A stretch of DNA of 64,000 nt from Halomonas halodenitrificans DSM 735 (lineage in GTDB: Bacteria > Pseudomonadota > Gammaproteobacteria > Pseudomonadales > Halomonadaceae), in the NCBI RefSeq assembly GCF_000620045.1, contig NZ_KK211058.1, positions 65,333 to 129,332 on the forward strand, written 5' to 3'. This document shows positions 8,979-17,074 of the stretch, one piece after another; the first letter of the stretch is position 1, and each line of letters starts with the position of its first letter. The notes under the pieces were generated by a model. It was not told the DNA's origin. It saw only the letters and a program-made list of their open reading frames with translations, and ran no database searches. The translations under genes and the position numbers were made by a program.

Positions 8979-9980
8979 TTAACCGGTAGCGTGCATCGCC
9001 AGGGCGGTGTCCACCATGCGATTGGAGAAGCCCCACTCGTTGTCATACCAGGCCATTACCTTGACCAGGCGACCGTTGACCCGCGTATGGTTGGCATCGA
9101 AGGTCGAGGAGTGGGCATCGTGGTTGAAGTCGATGGAGACCAGCGGCTGAGCGTTGACCGCCAGCACCGGAGAGGCCTCGGCGGCCTTGGCCACGATCTG
9201 ATTGATCTCCTCGGGAGAGGTATCGCGGCCGGCGGTGAAGGTCAGATCCACCAGCGAGACGTTGATCACCGGCACACGCACGGCCAGGCCATCGAACTTG
9301 CCGGCCAGCTCCGGCAGCACCAGCCCCACCGCGGCGGCGGCGCCGGTCTTGGTGGGAATCATGGAGTGAGTCGCACTGCGGGCCCGGTAGGGGTCCTTGT
9401 GATAAACGTCGGAGAGGTTCTGGTCGTTGGTGTAGGCGTGCACTGTGGTCATCAGGCCGTTCTCGATGCCCACCGCATCATTGAGCGCCTTGGCCACCGG
9501 TGCCAGGCAGTTGGTGGTGCAGGAGGCGTTGGAGACCACGCGATGCTCGGCGGTGAGCACCTCCTCGTTGACGCCATACACCACGGTGGCGTCGGCGTCG
9601 GGGCTGGGCGCGGAGACCAGTACCCGCTTGGCACCGGCTTCCAGGTGCTTGGCCGCCGCCTCGCGCTTGGTGAACAGGCCGGTGCATTCCATCACCAGGT
9701 CAACGCCCAGCGAGGCCCACGGCAGGGCCTTCGGGTCGCGCTCGGAGAGGATGGCGATGCGTTGACCGTCCACGCTCATGCTTTCTTCGTCGTGTTCGAC
9801 CTTGAAGGGGAAGTGGCCATGGACGGTGTCGTGGCGCAGCAGATGGGCATTGAGGGCGGGGTCGCCCAGGTCGTTAATCGCCACGACCTGCACACGATCA
9901 CGGTAGCCATTCTCGTGGATGGCTCGCAGCACGTTACGGCCGATGCGGCCGAATCCGTTGATGGCAATCTTGAGCGTCAT
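8979..9980 (-). CDS. gap: Glyceraldehyde-3-phosphate dehydrogenase
   Basis: A 333-aa full-length GAPDH that oxidises glyceraldehyde-3-phosphate to 1,3-bisphosphoglycerate with NAD(P). It has the Rossmann motif NGFGRIGR (residues 8-15), the catalytic Cys154 in [12 protein letters not shown], and His181 in [10 protein letters not shown]. The C-terminal WYDNEWGF block is typical. It stands alone on minus, divergent from pykA, so glycolytic enzymes share a regulatory region. Cofactor preference was not assigned. An erythrose-4-phosphate dehydrogenase (Epd) role is less likely given this context but cannot be excluded. Confidence 0.92.
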   Translation of the reverse strand: MTLKIAINGFGRIGRNVLRAIHENGYRDRVQVVAINDLGDPALNAHLLRHDTVHGHFPFKVEHDEESMSVDGQRIAILSERDPKALPWASLGVDLVMECTGLFTKREAAAKHLEAGAKRVLVSAPSPDADATVVYGVNEEVLTAEHRVVSNASCTTNCLAPVAKALNDAVGIENGLMTTVHAYTNDQNLSDVYHKDPYRARSATHSMIPTKTGAAAAVGLVLPELAGKFDGLAVRVPVINVSLVDLTFTAGRDTSPEEINQIVAKAAEASPVLAVNAQPLVSIDFNHDAHSSTFDANHTRVNGRLVKVMAWYDNEWGFSNRMVDTALAMHATG

Positions 9981-10337
9981 CTCCTCTACTCCTCCAAATG
10001 GCGTCGAGTGGGAATATCAATCGAGCCCGCTGGGCAGAGGTCTCGGACTGTTCCGAAATAGGTTCCATGACCTGCGGCTCGTGTCATGTACCACAATGTG
10101 ACGCAAACCGGTCAGAGACTCAAGGTCTTTAAGTAATTTTACAACAATTTTGAACAAATCGGCCTCCCGGAATCACTAGAATCAACAAACCCCTCCTGAA
10201 ATCCGGCGGAAAATGCGTAGAAACCACCAAAAAACCGACTCGAAGAGCCAGTTGCCGCGCCCCATTCGTAGTAAAAATACTTTTTAGTCACTATTCTTGG
10301 TAGTCTAGCAACACGCACGCAACGGGAGACCCGCTCA
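9981..10337. promoter_or_regulatory. Divergent gap / pykA promoter region
   Basis: A 357-bp gap without a credible gene. Bases 10125-10200 and 10255-10310 are AT-rich. A GTAA-TT-TTAC palindrome sits in the middle and is listed as a possible HexR site. GGGAG precedes the pykA start. No clear -35/-10 pair could be fixed with confidence. Confidence 0.5.
10129..10144. promoter_or_regulatory. Possible HexR operator between gap and pykA
   Basis: TTAAGTAATTTTACAA contains the perfect palindrome GTAA-TT-TTAC. It resembles HexR targets described as TTGT-N7/8-ACAA or TGTAAT-rich palindromes in gammaproteobacteria. The right half matches and the left is TTAA instead of TTGT. HexR commonly controls gap and pyk genes, and these two genes flank the site. 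The assignment is inference; hexR is not in the window. Confidence 0.35.
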
Positions 10338-11795
10338 ATGTCGACACAGCTCATCCATGACCCCATCCGCCGCACCAAGATCGTGGCCACCCTGGGCCCC
10401 GCCAGCGACCACGACGGCGTGCTCGAGGCCATGATCGCCGCCGGCGTCGATGTGGTGCGCCTGAACTTCTCGCATGGCAGCGCCGACGATCATCGTCGCC
10501 GCCTCGAGCGGGTCCGCGAGATCGCCACTCGACAGGGCCGCAGCGTCGCCGCCCTGGGCGACCTGCAGGGACCCAAGATCCGCACCGCCCGCTTCCGCGA
10601 GGGCGCGGTGGAGCTCGCCGAGGGCGCTTCCTTTATCCTCGACATGGCACTGGGCAGCGATGACGGCGACGCGGAGCGTGTGGGCTGCGACTACCAGCAG
10701 CTGATCGACGACGTCGCCCCCGGCGACCGCCTGCTGCTCGATGATGGCCGGCTGGTGCTCGACGTCACCGCCGTGGTGGGTCAGGAGATCCACACCACGG
10801 TGACGGTGGGCGGCAGGCTCTCCAACAACAAGGGCATCAACAAGCTTGGCGGCGGGCTCTCGGCGCCGGCGCTGACCGACAAGGACAGGGCCGACCTGAC
10901 CACCGCCGTCGACATCGGCGTGGACTATCTGGCGGTTTCCTTTCCCCGCCACGCCGCCGACATGACCGAGGCGCGGGAGCTGCTGGGCGAGGCCGGCAAG
11001 GAGATCGGCCTGGTGGCCAAGCTCGAACGCGCCGAGGCGGTGGCCGACGATGCGACCCTGGACGGCATCATCGAGGCCTGCGAGGCGGTGATGGTGGCCC
11101 GCGGGGATCTCGGCGTGGAGATCGGCGACGAGAAGCTGATCGGCACCCAGAAGCGTATCATCAAGCGGGCACGCAGCCTGAACCGCGCGGTGATCACCGC
11201 CACCCAGATGATGGAGTCGATGATCGAGTCGCCGCTGCCCACCCGCGCCGAGGTGTTCGACGTCGCCAACGCCGTTCTCGACAGCACCGATGCGGTGATG
11301 CTCTCCGCCGAGACCGCCGCCGGCGACTTCCCGGTGGAGACCATCGAGGCCATGGACCGGGTATGCCTGGGCGCCGAGCGCGAGAGGATTGCCCAGGAAT
11401 CGGGCCACCGCATCCACGAGGGGTTCACCCAGGTCGACGAGACCATCGCGCTCTCCGCCATGTACGCCGCCAACCACCTCTCCGGCGTGGCGGCCATCGC
11501 CTGCATGACATCGACCGGCTACACGCCGCTGATCGCCTCGCGCATCCGCTCGGGGCTGCCCATCATCGGCCTGGCCCATAGCGCCATCGCCCAGCGACGC
11601 ATGGCACTCTATCGCGGCGTGGTGTCGCTGCCCTTCAATACCAGCGAGATGACGGCCGAGGAGCTCAACGACCGGGCCCTGGCGCTGCTGGTGGAGAAGG
11701 GCATCGCCGAGCCGGGAGACCACGTGATGCTGACGCGGGGCGACGAGATGAACGCCCATGGCGGCACCAACACGTTGAAGATTCTGGAGGTATAA
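10338..11795 (+). CDS. pykA: Pyruvate kinase, PykA type
   Basis: A 485-aa enzyme converting phosphoenolpyruvate and ADP to pyruvate and ATP. The barrel contains [16 protein letters not shown] and the catalytic segment [10 protein letters not shown]. The family signature is [12 protein letters not shown], followed by ATQMMESMI and [11 protein letters not shown]. The stretch [15 protein letters not shown] matches E. coli PykA (type II, AMP/sugar-phosphate-activated) better than PykF. The start has GGGAG upstream. mgsA follows after 4 bp, indicating one transcript. Confidence 0.94.
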   Translation: MSTQLIHDPIRRTKIVATLGPASDHDGVLEAMIAAGVDVVRLNFSHGSADDHRRRLERVREIATRQGRSVAALGDLQGPKIRTARFREGAVELAEGASFILDMALGSDDGDAERVGCDYQQLIDDVAPGDRLLLDDGRLVLDVTAVVGQEIHTTVTVGGRLSNNKGINKLGGGLSAPALTDKDRADLTTAVDIGVDYLAVSFPRHAADMTEARELLGEAGKEIGLVAKLERAEAVADDATLDGIIEACEAVMVARGDLGVEIGDEKLIGTQKRIIKRARSLNRAVITATQMMESMIESPLPTRAEVFDVANAVLDSTDAVMLSAETAAGDFPVETIEAMDRVCLGAERERIAQESGHRIHEGFTQVDETIALSAMYAANHLSGVAAIACMTSTGYTPLIASRIRSGLPIIGLAHSAIAQRRMALYRGVVSLPFNTSEMTAEELNDRALALLVEKGIAEPGDHVMLTRGDEMNAHGGTNTLKILEV

Positions 11796-11799
11796 ACCC

Positions 11800-12291
11800 A
11801 TGAGCCATCCTCGCCCCAGCCGCAACGTCCAGCGCACTCTGCCGGCACGCAAGCGCATCGCCCTGATCGCCCACGACGGCAAGAAGACGGAGCTGCTGGA
11901 GTGGGCACAACGCTGGCACGAGACACTGTCTCGCCATGAGTTGATCGGCACCGGCACCACCGCCAGTCGGGTATCGAAAACCCTTGGTCTGCCGGTCCAG
12001 GGCCTGATGAGCGGCCCACTGGGCGGTGACCAGCAGATCGGCGCCCTGATCACCGAGCAGGGGCTCGATCTGTTGATCTTCTTCTGGGATCCCTTCTCGC
12101 CCCAACCCCACGACCCCGACGTCAAGGCACTGCTGCGCCTGGCGGCGCTGTGGAACGTCCCGGTGGCCTGCAACGCCGCCAGCGCCGACTTTATGATCAG
12201 CTCGCCATGGCTCGATCGGGACTACACGATGAACATTCCCGACGCCGGCGCCTGGGTCTCGGGCCGGATATCCCCGCAGGAGGACCAGTGA
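11800..12291 (+). CDS. mgsA: Methylglyoxal synthase
   Basis: A 163-aa cytoplasmic enzyme that converts dihydroxyacetone phosphate to methylglyoxal and phosphate, an overflow valve relieving sugar-phosphate stress. ALIAHDGKK (about 21-29), the phosphate-binding GTGTTA (51-56), the catalytic aspartate in SGPLGGDQQIG (Asp77) and FFWDP (95-99) are all present. It is about 10 residues longer at the N-terminus than E. coli MgsA. It lies 4 bp after pykA, an arrangement suggesting that flux through lower glycolysis and the methylglyoxal bypass are co-expressed. Confidence 0.95.
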   Translation: MSHPRPSRNVQRTLPARKRIALIAHDGKKTELLEWAQRWHETLSRHELIGTGTTASRVSKTLGLPVQGLMSGPLGGDQQIGALITEQGLDLLIFFWDPFSPQPHDPDVKALLRLAALWNVPVACNAASADFMISSPWLDRDYTMNIPDAGAWVSGRISPQEDQ

Positions 12292-12322
12292 AGCCGCCAC
12301 ACTGAAGGGCTGTCGAGCCCCG

Positions 12323-12715
12323 CTACTCCAGCAGCGTGGCCAGCCGGCCTCCACCAAGATGGCCGATCCAGGCAGCCCCCAGCCACCCCACGAGACTCAG
12401 CACTATATAAGTCAGAGCCATCATCAGATGGCCCTGGCTCAACATGGTCAGGGTCTCCAGGCCGAACAGCGAGAAGGTGGTAAAGCCACCGCAGAAGCCG
12501 GCGACCAGGAAGGGCTGCCGGCGTGCCACACCTCCATGAGGGCGAGCCGCGGCGTAGGCGGCAAGCAGGGCGATCAGCCCGGAGCCCACCAGGTTCACGA
12601 GCAGTGTCGCCCAGGGAAAGCCGGGGGCTGCCAGCCATACACCGAACTGAAAGCGCGCCAGGCTACCCAGCCCACTGCCCAGGCCGACGGCCGCATAGGC
12701 ACGCCAGGCGCTCAT
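12323..12715 (-). CDS. crcB: Fluoride channel subunit Fluc/CrcB (canonical copy)
   Basis: A 130-aa four-helix membrane protein of the Fluc family, which exports fluoride as a dual-topology dimer. It retains the family residues: an early Gly/Arg region (GSLARF), Asn41 in LLVNLVGS, and the Phe box GGFTTFS with Phe78 and Phe81. The start overlaps the end of the neighbouring crcB paralogue by four bases. I took the ATG at 12715 rather than longer in-frame extensions because it aligns with the family start. It converges with mgsA. Confidence 0.9.
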   Translation of the reverse strand: MSAWRAYAAVGLGSGLGSLARFQFGVWLAAPGFPWATLLVNLVGSGLIALLAAYAAARPHGGVARRQPFLVAGFCGGFTTFSLFGLETLTMLSQGHLMMALTYIVLSLVGWLGAAWIGHLGGGRLATLLE

Positions 12716-13092
12716 GCCAGAGCTCCCGCGAGCCAGGCACCCAGCGCCAGGGCGGCAAGCCCCGCGGCCAGGGTCGCCGCCATATAGCCGATGGCCGCGG
12801 GGCCGCGCTCCTGCTGCCATAACGACAGCGTCTGCAGGCTGAGGGATGACACCGTGGTATAGCCGCCCAGCAGCCCCGTACCCAGCAGGAGCCAGGCCCC
12901 GGAGGGCGACCCCTCGGCAGGGAAGCCCAGCCAGCCGGCCAGCAGCCCCATGGCCAGGGCACCACTGACGTTCACCACCAGGGTACCCCAGGGAAAGCCC
13001 AGGCCCAGCCATCTCCCCGCGGCATCGCCGATGGTGAGCCGCAGCATGCCGCCCAGGGCCCCACCGACCAGCACCGACAGTGCTTCCAGCAT
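12712..13092 (-). CDS. crcB: Fluoride channel subunit Fluc/CrcB (diverged partner)
   Basis: A 126-aa Fluc-family protein translated just before and overlapping the canonical copy (ATGA). Asn41 (VVNVSGA) and the GxLGGxTTxS frame are kept, but the Phe box reads GGYTTVS, with Tyr78 and Val81 replacing the two phenylalanines. Tandem, unequal pairs of this kind in other bacteria form heterodimers with opposite topologies, in which one pore lining is degenerate. That this pair does so is inference. A hairpin lies in its leader. Confidence 0.88.
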   Translation of the reverse strand: MLEALSVLVGGALGGMLRLTIGDAAGRWLGLGFPWGTLVVNVSGALAMGLLAGWLGFPAEGSPSGAWLLLGTGLLGGYTTVSSLSLQTLSLWQQERGPAAIGYMAATLAAGLAALALGAWLAGALA

Positions 13093-13120
13093 GCCTGGCT
13101 ATCTCCCGTGAACGAAAAGT

Positions 13121-13136
13121 GCCACCCGAAGGTGGC
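13121..13136 (-). promoter_or_regulatory. UUCG-loop hairpin in the crcB pair leader
   Basis: On the minus strand GCCACC, loop TTCG, GGTGGC, then ACTTTT, about 30 nt upstream of the first crcB start. The four-T tract makes it a possible weak attenuator. I searched the leader by eye for the fluoride riboswitch aptamer and did not recognise it. Confidence 0.4.
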
Positions 13137-13332
13137 GAACGAGTATCGCATGCTTGCCGTACCGACAGCAGTTCCGCCGTCTCGACAAATGTGACACACC
13201 CCAGCTCACACGTACAATGGCTGTACATGAAAACCGTGCACGGCGCCGGACTCGTGACCCTGCGCGAAAGTCCGTATCATGGCTATCCTGAGACAATTTA
13301 CCGCCCACACGCCAAGAGATGGAGGTCACAGC

Positions 13333-15708
13333 GTGAACCCCAAGCGAGCCCTACCCCTGATGCTCGGCTGGCTGTTACTGGCACTGCTGATGCTGGCAGC
13401 TCCTGCCCAGGCACAGCAGGCGAGCGGTAGCAGTGAGCCACCCGCCTACTCGACCCTGGCCGACCTGCTCGAGAACCAGGAGACCCGACAGGAGCTGATC
13501 GACCAGTTGCGCGGCATGGCCGGCGACGTGGCCGAATCGACCCCCGGCGAAGCCGCCAGCGCCGCCCCCTCGCTGCCACGCCAGCTGGCAGAGCTGACCA
13601 GCCGTGTCGCCAGCGATATCGGCAGCCAGCTCGAGGCCATCGCCTCGGCCATTGGCGGCATGTTCGCGAGCGACCTGGAGAGCACCTTCGACATGGGGGC
13701 CTTCACCAGCGCCGCCATCAACCTGGGTCTGGTGATCCTGGCGACCTTTTTGCTGTTTATCGCCGTTAGACGCCTGGCCAGGCCGCTATTCACCAGCATC
13801 AGTCAGTGGTCGCTGAACGGCCGCGGCCTGACCCCGATCCTGCGCCTGATCATCTGCGTGGCACTGGCCGCCGTGGTCGATGTGCTGATCGTGTCTCTCG
13901 CGTATCTGGGCGGTAATCTGATCGCCACCTTCGCCATCGGCCAGACCGGCGAGCTCTCCACCCAGGCCTCGCTGTTCCTCAACGCCTTCCTGGTGATCGA
14001 GCTGCTCAAGGCCGGGGTGCGCATGCTGTTTGCCTCACGCTACGACGGCCTGCGGCTGCTGCCCATCTCCTCGGAAGAGGCCTCCTACTGGAATCGCTGG
14101 ATCGCCCGGCTGATCGGCCTGGTCGGCTACGGCCTGATGGTCGTGGTGCCGCTGGTCACCGTCTATCTGTCACCGGCGGTAGGCAAGGGCCTGGGCACCC
14201 TGATCATGGTCGCTGCCTTTCTGTATGCCGTGGTGGTGGTGCTCAAGAATCGCAAGCGTCTGCGTGACGCTTTCGATGCCAAGGCCCACCAGACCACCAT
14301 GGCCGCCAGTCGCGTCTCGCTGCAGCTGTTTGCACGCACCTGGCACCTCTTCGCCCTAGCCTACTTCACCATGGTGCTGGTACTGACTCTAGCACGCCCC
14401 GAAGATGCCCTGCCCTTTGTGCTCTTCGCCACCCTGAAGAGCATCGGCGCCGTGGTGGTGGGCCTGCTGCTCTCCAGTTTCCTGACCCAGACCATCGGTC
14501 GCCGCATCCGCCTCTCCGATGACCTGCGCCGCAAGCTGCCGCTGCTCGAGCCACGCCTCAACAGCTATGTACCCAATGCCCTGCGGGTGATCCGCACCCT
14601 CATCGTGGTGCTGATCATCATGGTGGTGCTCAACGCCTGGGGCGCCTTCGACCTTGCCGCCTGGTATGCCTCGGAAGTGGGTCGCAATCTGGTCGGCAAG
14701 CTGGTCAGTGTGGCGACGATCCTGGCCATCGCACTCATGGTATGGCTGGCCCTGACAAGCCTGATCGAACACAAGCTCAACCCCGACACCGGTGGCGGCA
14801 TGCCCTCGGCGCGTGCCCAGACGCTGCTTTCGCTGTTCCGCAACGCCCTGGCCATCGCCCTGGTGACCATGACGGCGATGATCGTGCTGGCCGAGATCGG
14901 CATCAATATCGGCCCGCTGATCGCCGGTGCCGGGGTTCTGGGCCTGGCCATCGGCTTCGGCGCCCAGAAGCTGGTGCAGGACATCATCACCGGCATCTTC
15001 ATCCAGGTGGAAAACGCCATGAACACCGGCGACGTGGTCACGGTGGGCGGCATCACCGGCACCGCCGAGAAGCTCAATATCCGCTCGGTGGGCATTCGCG
15101 ACCTCTCGGGCACCTACCACCTGGTGCCCTTCTCGAGCGTGGATACCGTCTCCAACTATATGCGCGGCTTCGGCAACCATGTCGGCGAATACGGCATCGC
15201 CTATCGTGAGAATATCGACACCGCCATCGAACAGCTGCAGCTCGCCTACCAGGACCTCAAGGCCAGCGACGAGCACGGCCACAAGCTGCTGGCTCCCCTC
15301 GATGTCGCAGGCGTCACCGCCCTGGCCGACAGTTCGGTGAATATCCGGGTGATCATCAAGACCACCCCCGGAGATCAATGGGCCGTGGGGCGCGCCTACA
15401 ACCGCCTGGTCAAGCTGCGCTTCGACGAGGCCGGTATCGAGATTCCCTTCCCGCACACCACGCTCTACTTCGGACAGGACAAGTCCGGTACCGCACCGCC
15501 CGCCAACCTGCGCGTCATGCAGCAGGACTTCACCATCGACGGCAGCCCGGCCGGGCAGCCCAGAGGCGATGACACGGCCACCGACGACCGCTTCATCCCT
15601 GTCCGGAAAGGCGCTACCACCTCGGCGAGCGAGCGCATCAATCCACGTCATGAGCAGGTGGACCCCGAGAACAAGAAGCCCAGCGGCAGCGATGTCGACG
15701 AGCCCTGA
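13333..15708 (+). CDS. MscS-family mechanosensitive channel, YbiO-like
   Basis: A 791-aa inner-membrane channel that opens under hypo-osmotic shock to release solutes. A signal peptide (about residues 1-27, ending AQAQQ) is followed by a periplasmic region, many transmembrane helices, and the conserved MscS pore and beta domain (GAGVLGLAIGFGAQ, then GDVVTVGGITGTAEKLNIRS). Length and layout resemble E. coli YbiO. I chose the GTG at 13333: GGAGGT lies seven bases upstream and the signal peptide starts there, while the longer reading from 13279 has no ribosome-binding site. The C-terminal 60 residues are hydrophilic. A strong terminator follows. Confidence 0.88.
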   Translation: MNPKRALPLMLGWLLLALLMLAAPAQAQQASGSSEPPAYSTLADLLENQETRQELIDQLRGMAGDVAESTPGEAASAAPSLPRQLAELTSRVASDIGSQLEAIASAIGGMFASDLESTFDMGAFTSAAINLGLVILATFLLFIAVRRLARPLFTSISQWSLNGRGLTPILRLIICVALAAVVDVLIVSLAYLGGNLIATFAIGQTGELSTQASLFLNAFLVIELLKAGVRMLFASRYDGLRLLPISSEEASYWNRWIARLIGLVGYGLMVVVPLVTVYLSPAVGKGLGTLIMVAAFLYAVVVVLKNRKRLRDAFDAKAHQTTMAASRVSLQLFARTWHLFALAYFTMVLVLTLARPEDALPFVLFATLKSIGAVVVGLLLSSFLTQTIGRRIRLSDDLRRKLPLLEPRLNSYVPNALRVIRTLIVVLIIMVVLNAWGAFDLAAWYASEVGRNLVGKLVSVATILAIALMVWLALTSLIEHKLNPDTGGGMPSARAQTLLSLFRNALAIALVTMTAMIVLAEIGINIGPLIAGAGVLGLAIGFGAQKLVQDIITGIFIQVENAMNTGDVVTVGGITGTAEKLNIRSVGIRDLSGTYHLVPFSSVDTVSNYMRGFGNHVGEYGIAYRENIDTAIEQLQLAYQDLKASDEHGHKLLAPLDVAGVTALADSSVNIRVIIKTTPGDQWAVGRAYNRLVKLRFDEAGIEIPFPHTTLYFGQDKSGTAPPANLRVMQQDFTIDGSPAGQPRGDDTATDDRFIPVRKGATTSASERINPRHEQVDPENKKPSGSDVDEP

Positions 15709-15740
15709 TCTCGGCGCGATAGTCCATGTGTAGCACGGCA

Positions 15741-15772
15741 GCGGGGCCGCCTTAGGGCGGCCCCGCTTTTTT
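15741..15772 (+). terminator. Rho-independent terminator of the MscS-family gene
   Basis: GCGGGGCCGCC, loop TTAG, GGCGGCCCCGC, then TTTTTT. A perfect 11-bp GC stem with a six-T tail, 32 bp past the stop codon. The IS481 element lies only about 38 bp further on. Confidence 0.95.
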
Positions 15773-15804
15773 CGATTCTTGGCAGACTGACGTAAAGCGC
15801 TTTC

Positions 15805-15810
15805 ACTAGA
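15805..15810. repeat. Left target-site duplication of the IS481 element
   Basis: ACTAGA immediately precedes the left end TGTG. The identical hexamer follows the right end. It fits the NCTAGN target reported for IS481-type elements of Bordetella. Confidence 0.85.
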
Positions 15811-16756
15811 TGTGTAAACCCACCAGGTTGTTCACGGAAAGCCCCAACCGGCTCACCGGAGGCTGATAATTCAGGCTGGCATGCGGTCGATGCCAGTTGT
15901 ACTGATGGAGCCAGGCGAGCAGATGCTGGCCCCGCTCCTTCGAGCTCTTGTACGACCGGGCATAGGCCCATTCGCGCAGAGCGGTTTGAATGAAGCGTTC
16001 TGCTTTGCCGTTGGTGCGGGGCGTATAGGGGCGAGTGCGCTTGTGCTTCAGCCCCAGCCGCCGGCACAGGCGGTGAAATATCCTGGATCGGTAGCAGGCG
16101 CCATTGTCGGTGAGCACCCGCGTGAAGCGCGTCCCCAGCCCTCGGTAATAGCGTATGGCCTTCAACAGCGCGTAACACGCGCTCCAGCCGGTTTCATCTG
16201 GATAGCGGGTGCCGAAGGCCACCCGCGAGTGATCGTCGATAGCGATGTGGACATACTCCCACCCTGCGCCACGCGTGGCCTGTTGGCGATCGCCGGTGAC
16301 CCGATGGCCCGGGCGCTCGAAGCGACCGAGCTTCTTGATATCCAGATGCAAGAGATCCCCGGGGGCGGCGTGCTCATAGCGATTATCGGGCCTTGGCGGC
16401 GTCAGCGCCGCCAGACGATTCAGCCCTTTGCGCTTGAGAATGCGCGCCACTGTGCTCTGGCCAACCCCCAGCGCCTGAGCAATCTGGCGATAGGTTTGGC
16501 GTCGCTGACGACGCTCGACGATCTGCTCCACCGTCGTTGCGTCTGTCGCCAACGGGCTTCGGGCCGGGCGTGACCGACGGTCCTGGAGCCCCTCCTGTCC
16601 TTCCTCTCGGAAACGACGCACCCACTTATAGACTGTTCTCACGCTGACGCCTTGAGCTTGCGCAACCTCTCTGGGCCGCAACCCTTCATCGATGACGCGA
16701 GCGGCCAGCAGGGCTCGACCATGCGGAGTGAGACGGGCATTCTTATGGGTGTTCAT
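15806..16756 (-). CDS. IS481-family transposase
   Basis: A 316-aa protein. The N-terminal helix-turn-helix (about 25-60: AQGVSVRTVYKWVRRF) and a second HTH (about 88-110) are followed by an rve/DDE integrase core with Asp139 (LLHLDIKK), Asp217 (VLTDNGA) and Glu253 (NGKAERF). The D-E spacing is the DD(35)E expected of the family. The ATG at 16756 has AGGAGG upstream; a longer frame reaches through the right end of the IS. The TAG stop lies in the target duplication: the element's last base plus CTAG of the target complete the final codons. Confidence 0.93.
   Translation of the reverse strand: MNTHKNARLTPHGRALLAARVIDEGLRPREVAQAQGVSVRTVYKWVRRFREEGQEGLQDRRSRPARSPLATDATTVEQIVERRQRRQTYRQIAQALGVGQSTVARILKRKGLNRLAALTPPRPDNRYEHAAPGDLLHLDIKKLGRFERPGHRVTGDRQQATRGAGWEYVHIAIDDHSRVAFGTRYPDETGWSACYALLKAIRYYRGLGTRFTRVLTDNGACYRSRIFHRLCRRLGLKHKRTRPYTPRTNGKAERFIQTALREWAYARSYKSSKERGQHLLAWLHQYNWHRPHASLNYQPPVSRLGLSVNNLVGLHI
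15811..15834. repeat. IS481 left inverted repeat
   Basis: TGTG, ten diverged bases, then AGGTTGTTCA. Pairs with the right end at 16816-16839. Confidence 0.8.
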
Positions 16757-16815
16757 CCGGGCCTCCTGGAGCGGTTGGTTGGTTCGCATCTCCAGTCTTC
16801 CGGGTTGGTTCCGGA

Positions 16816-16839
16816 TGAACAACCTATAGAGAGATCACA
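16816..16839. repeat. IS481 right inverted repeat
   Basis: Read outward-in on minus: TGTG, ten diverged bases, AGGTTGTTCA. Partner of 15811-15834. Confidence 0.8.
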
Positions 16840-16845
16840 ACTAGA
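16840..16845. repeat. Right target-site duplication of the IS481 element
   Basis: ACTAGA directly after the terminal CACA, identical to 15805-15810. Confidence 0.85.
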
Positions 16846-17028
16846 TGAGGGCGTTCGACTCTGCATCACAACTGATGGTCGCAGCCCCTCGCGGCAATCG
16901 CTCGGGATCAGACAACGTCACCCAAGTGCCGATCGGCACCACTCACTCGTGGCCTCGACCCTCTCCAAGGCAGCGTCACACTGTTGGCAAGTAGCCCTTT
17001 GGTGCCCGCCGGCAGCCCCAGATACACG

Positions 17029-17052
17029 AAGGGGGCGCCGAAGCGCCCCCTT
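17029..17052 (-). terminator. Terminator-like hairpin after hemY
   Basis: On minus: AAGGGGGCGC, loop TTCG, GCGCCCCCTT. A perfect 10-bp stem with a stable UUCG loop 22 bp past the hemY stop. The U-tract is weak (TT then CG), so termination may be partial or Rho-assisted. The 16846-17028 stretch shows nothing else. Confidence 0.6.
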
Positions 17053-17074
17053 CCGTCATGGAGAAGACCTGCCG

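Larger units (their letters stand above)
15811..16839 (-). mobile_element. Complete IS481-family insertion sequence, 1029 bp
   Basis: Ends were deduced from the sequence. Both termini begin TGTG and carry the same AGGTTGTTCA block at the same distance inside, giving imperfect 24-bp inverted repeats with 16 matches. The element is flanked by direct repeats ACTAGA. It holds one intact transposase on minus, so it looks recent and potentially active. It sits between the MscS-gene terminator and the 3' end of hemY, disrupting no recognisable gene. Confidence 0.9.

Noticed and set aside
10335..12173. 612-codon minus-strand frame opposite pykA and mgsA
   Set aside because: Same antisense artefact. 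Both plus-strand genes are intact and diagnostic.
12716..13228. N-terminal extension of the canonical crcB frame
   Set aside because: The extension overlaps the second crcB in another frame and has no membrane-protein character. The ATG at 12715 fits the family.
13093..13332. Fluoride riboswitch before the crcB genes
   Set aside because: The conserved aptamer blocks were not recognisable in the leader; only a simple hairpin is present.
15741..17052. Genomic island or prophage around the transposase
   Set aside because: Only a single IS with its own duplication is present; flanks are ordinary housekeeping genes without integrase or att sites.
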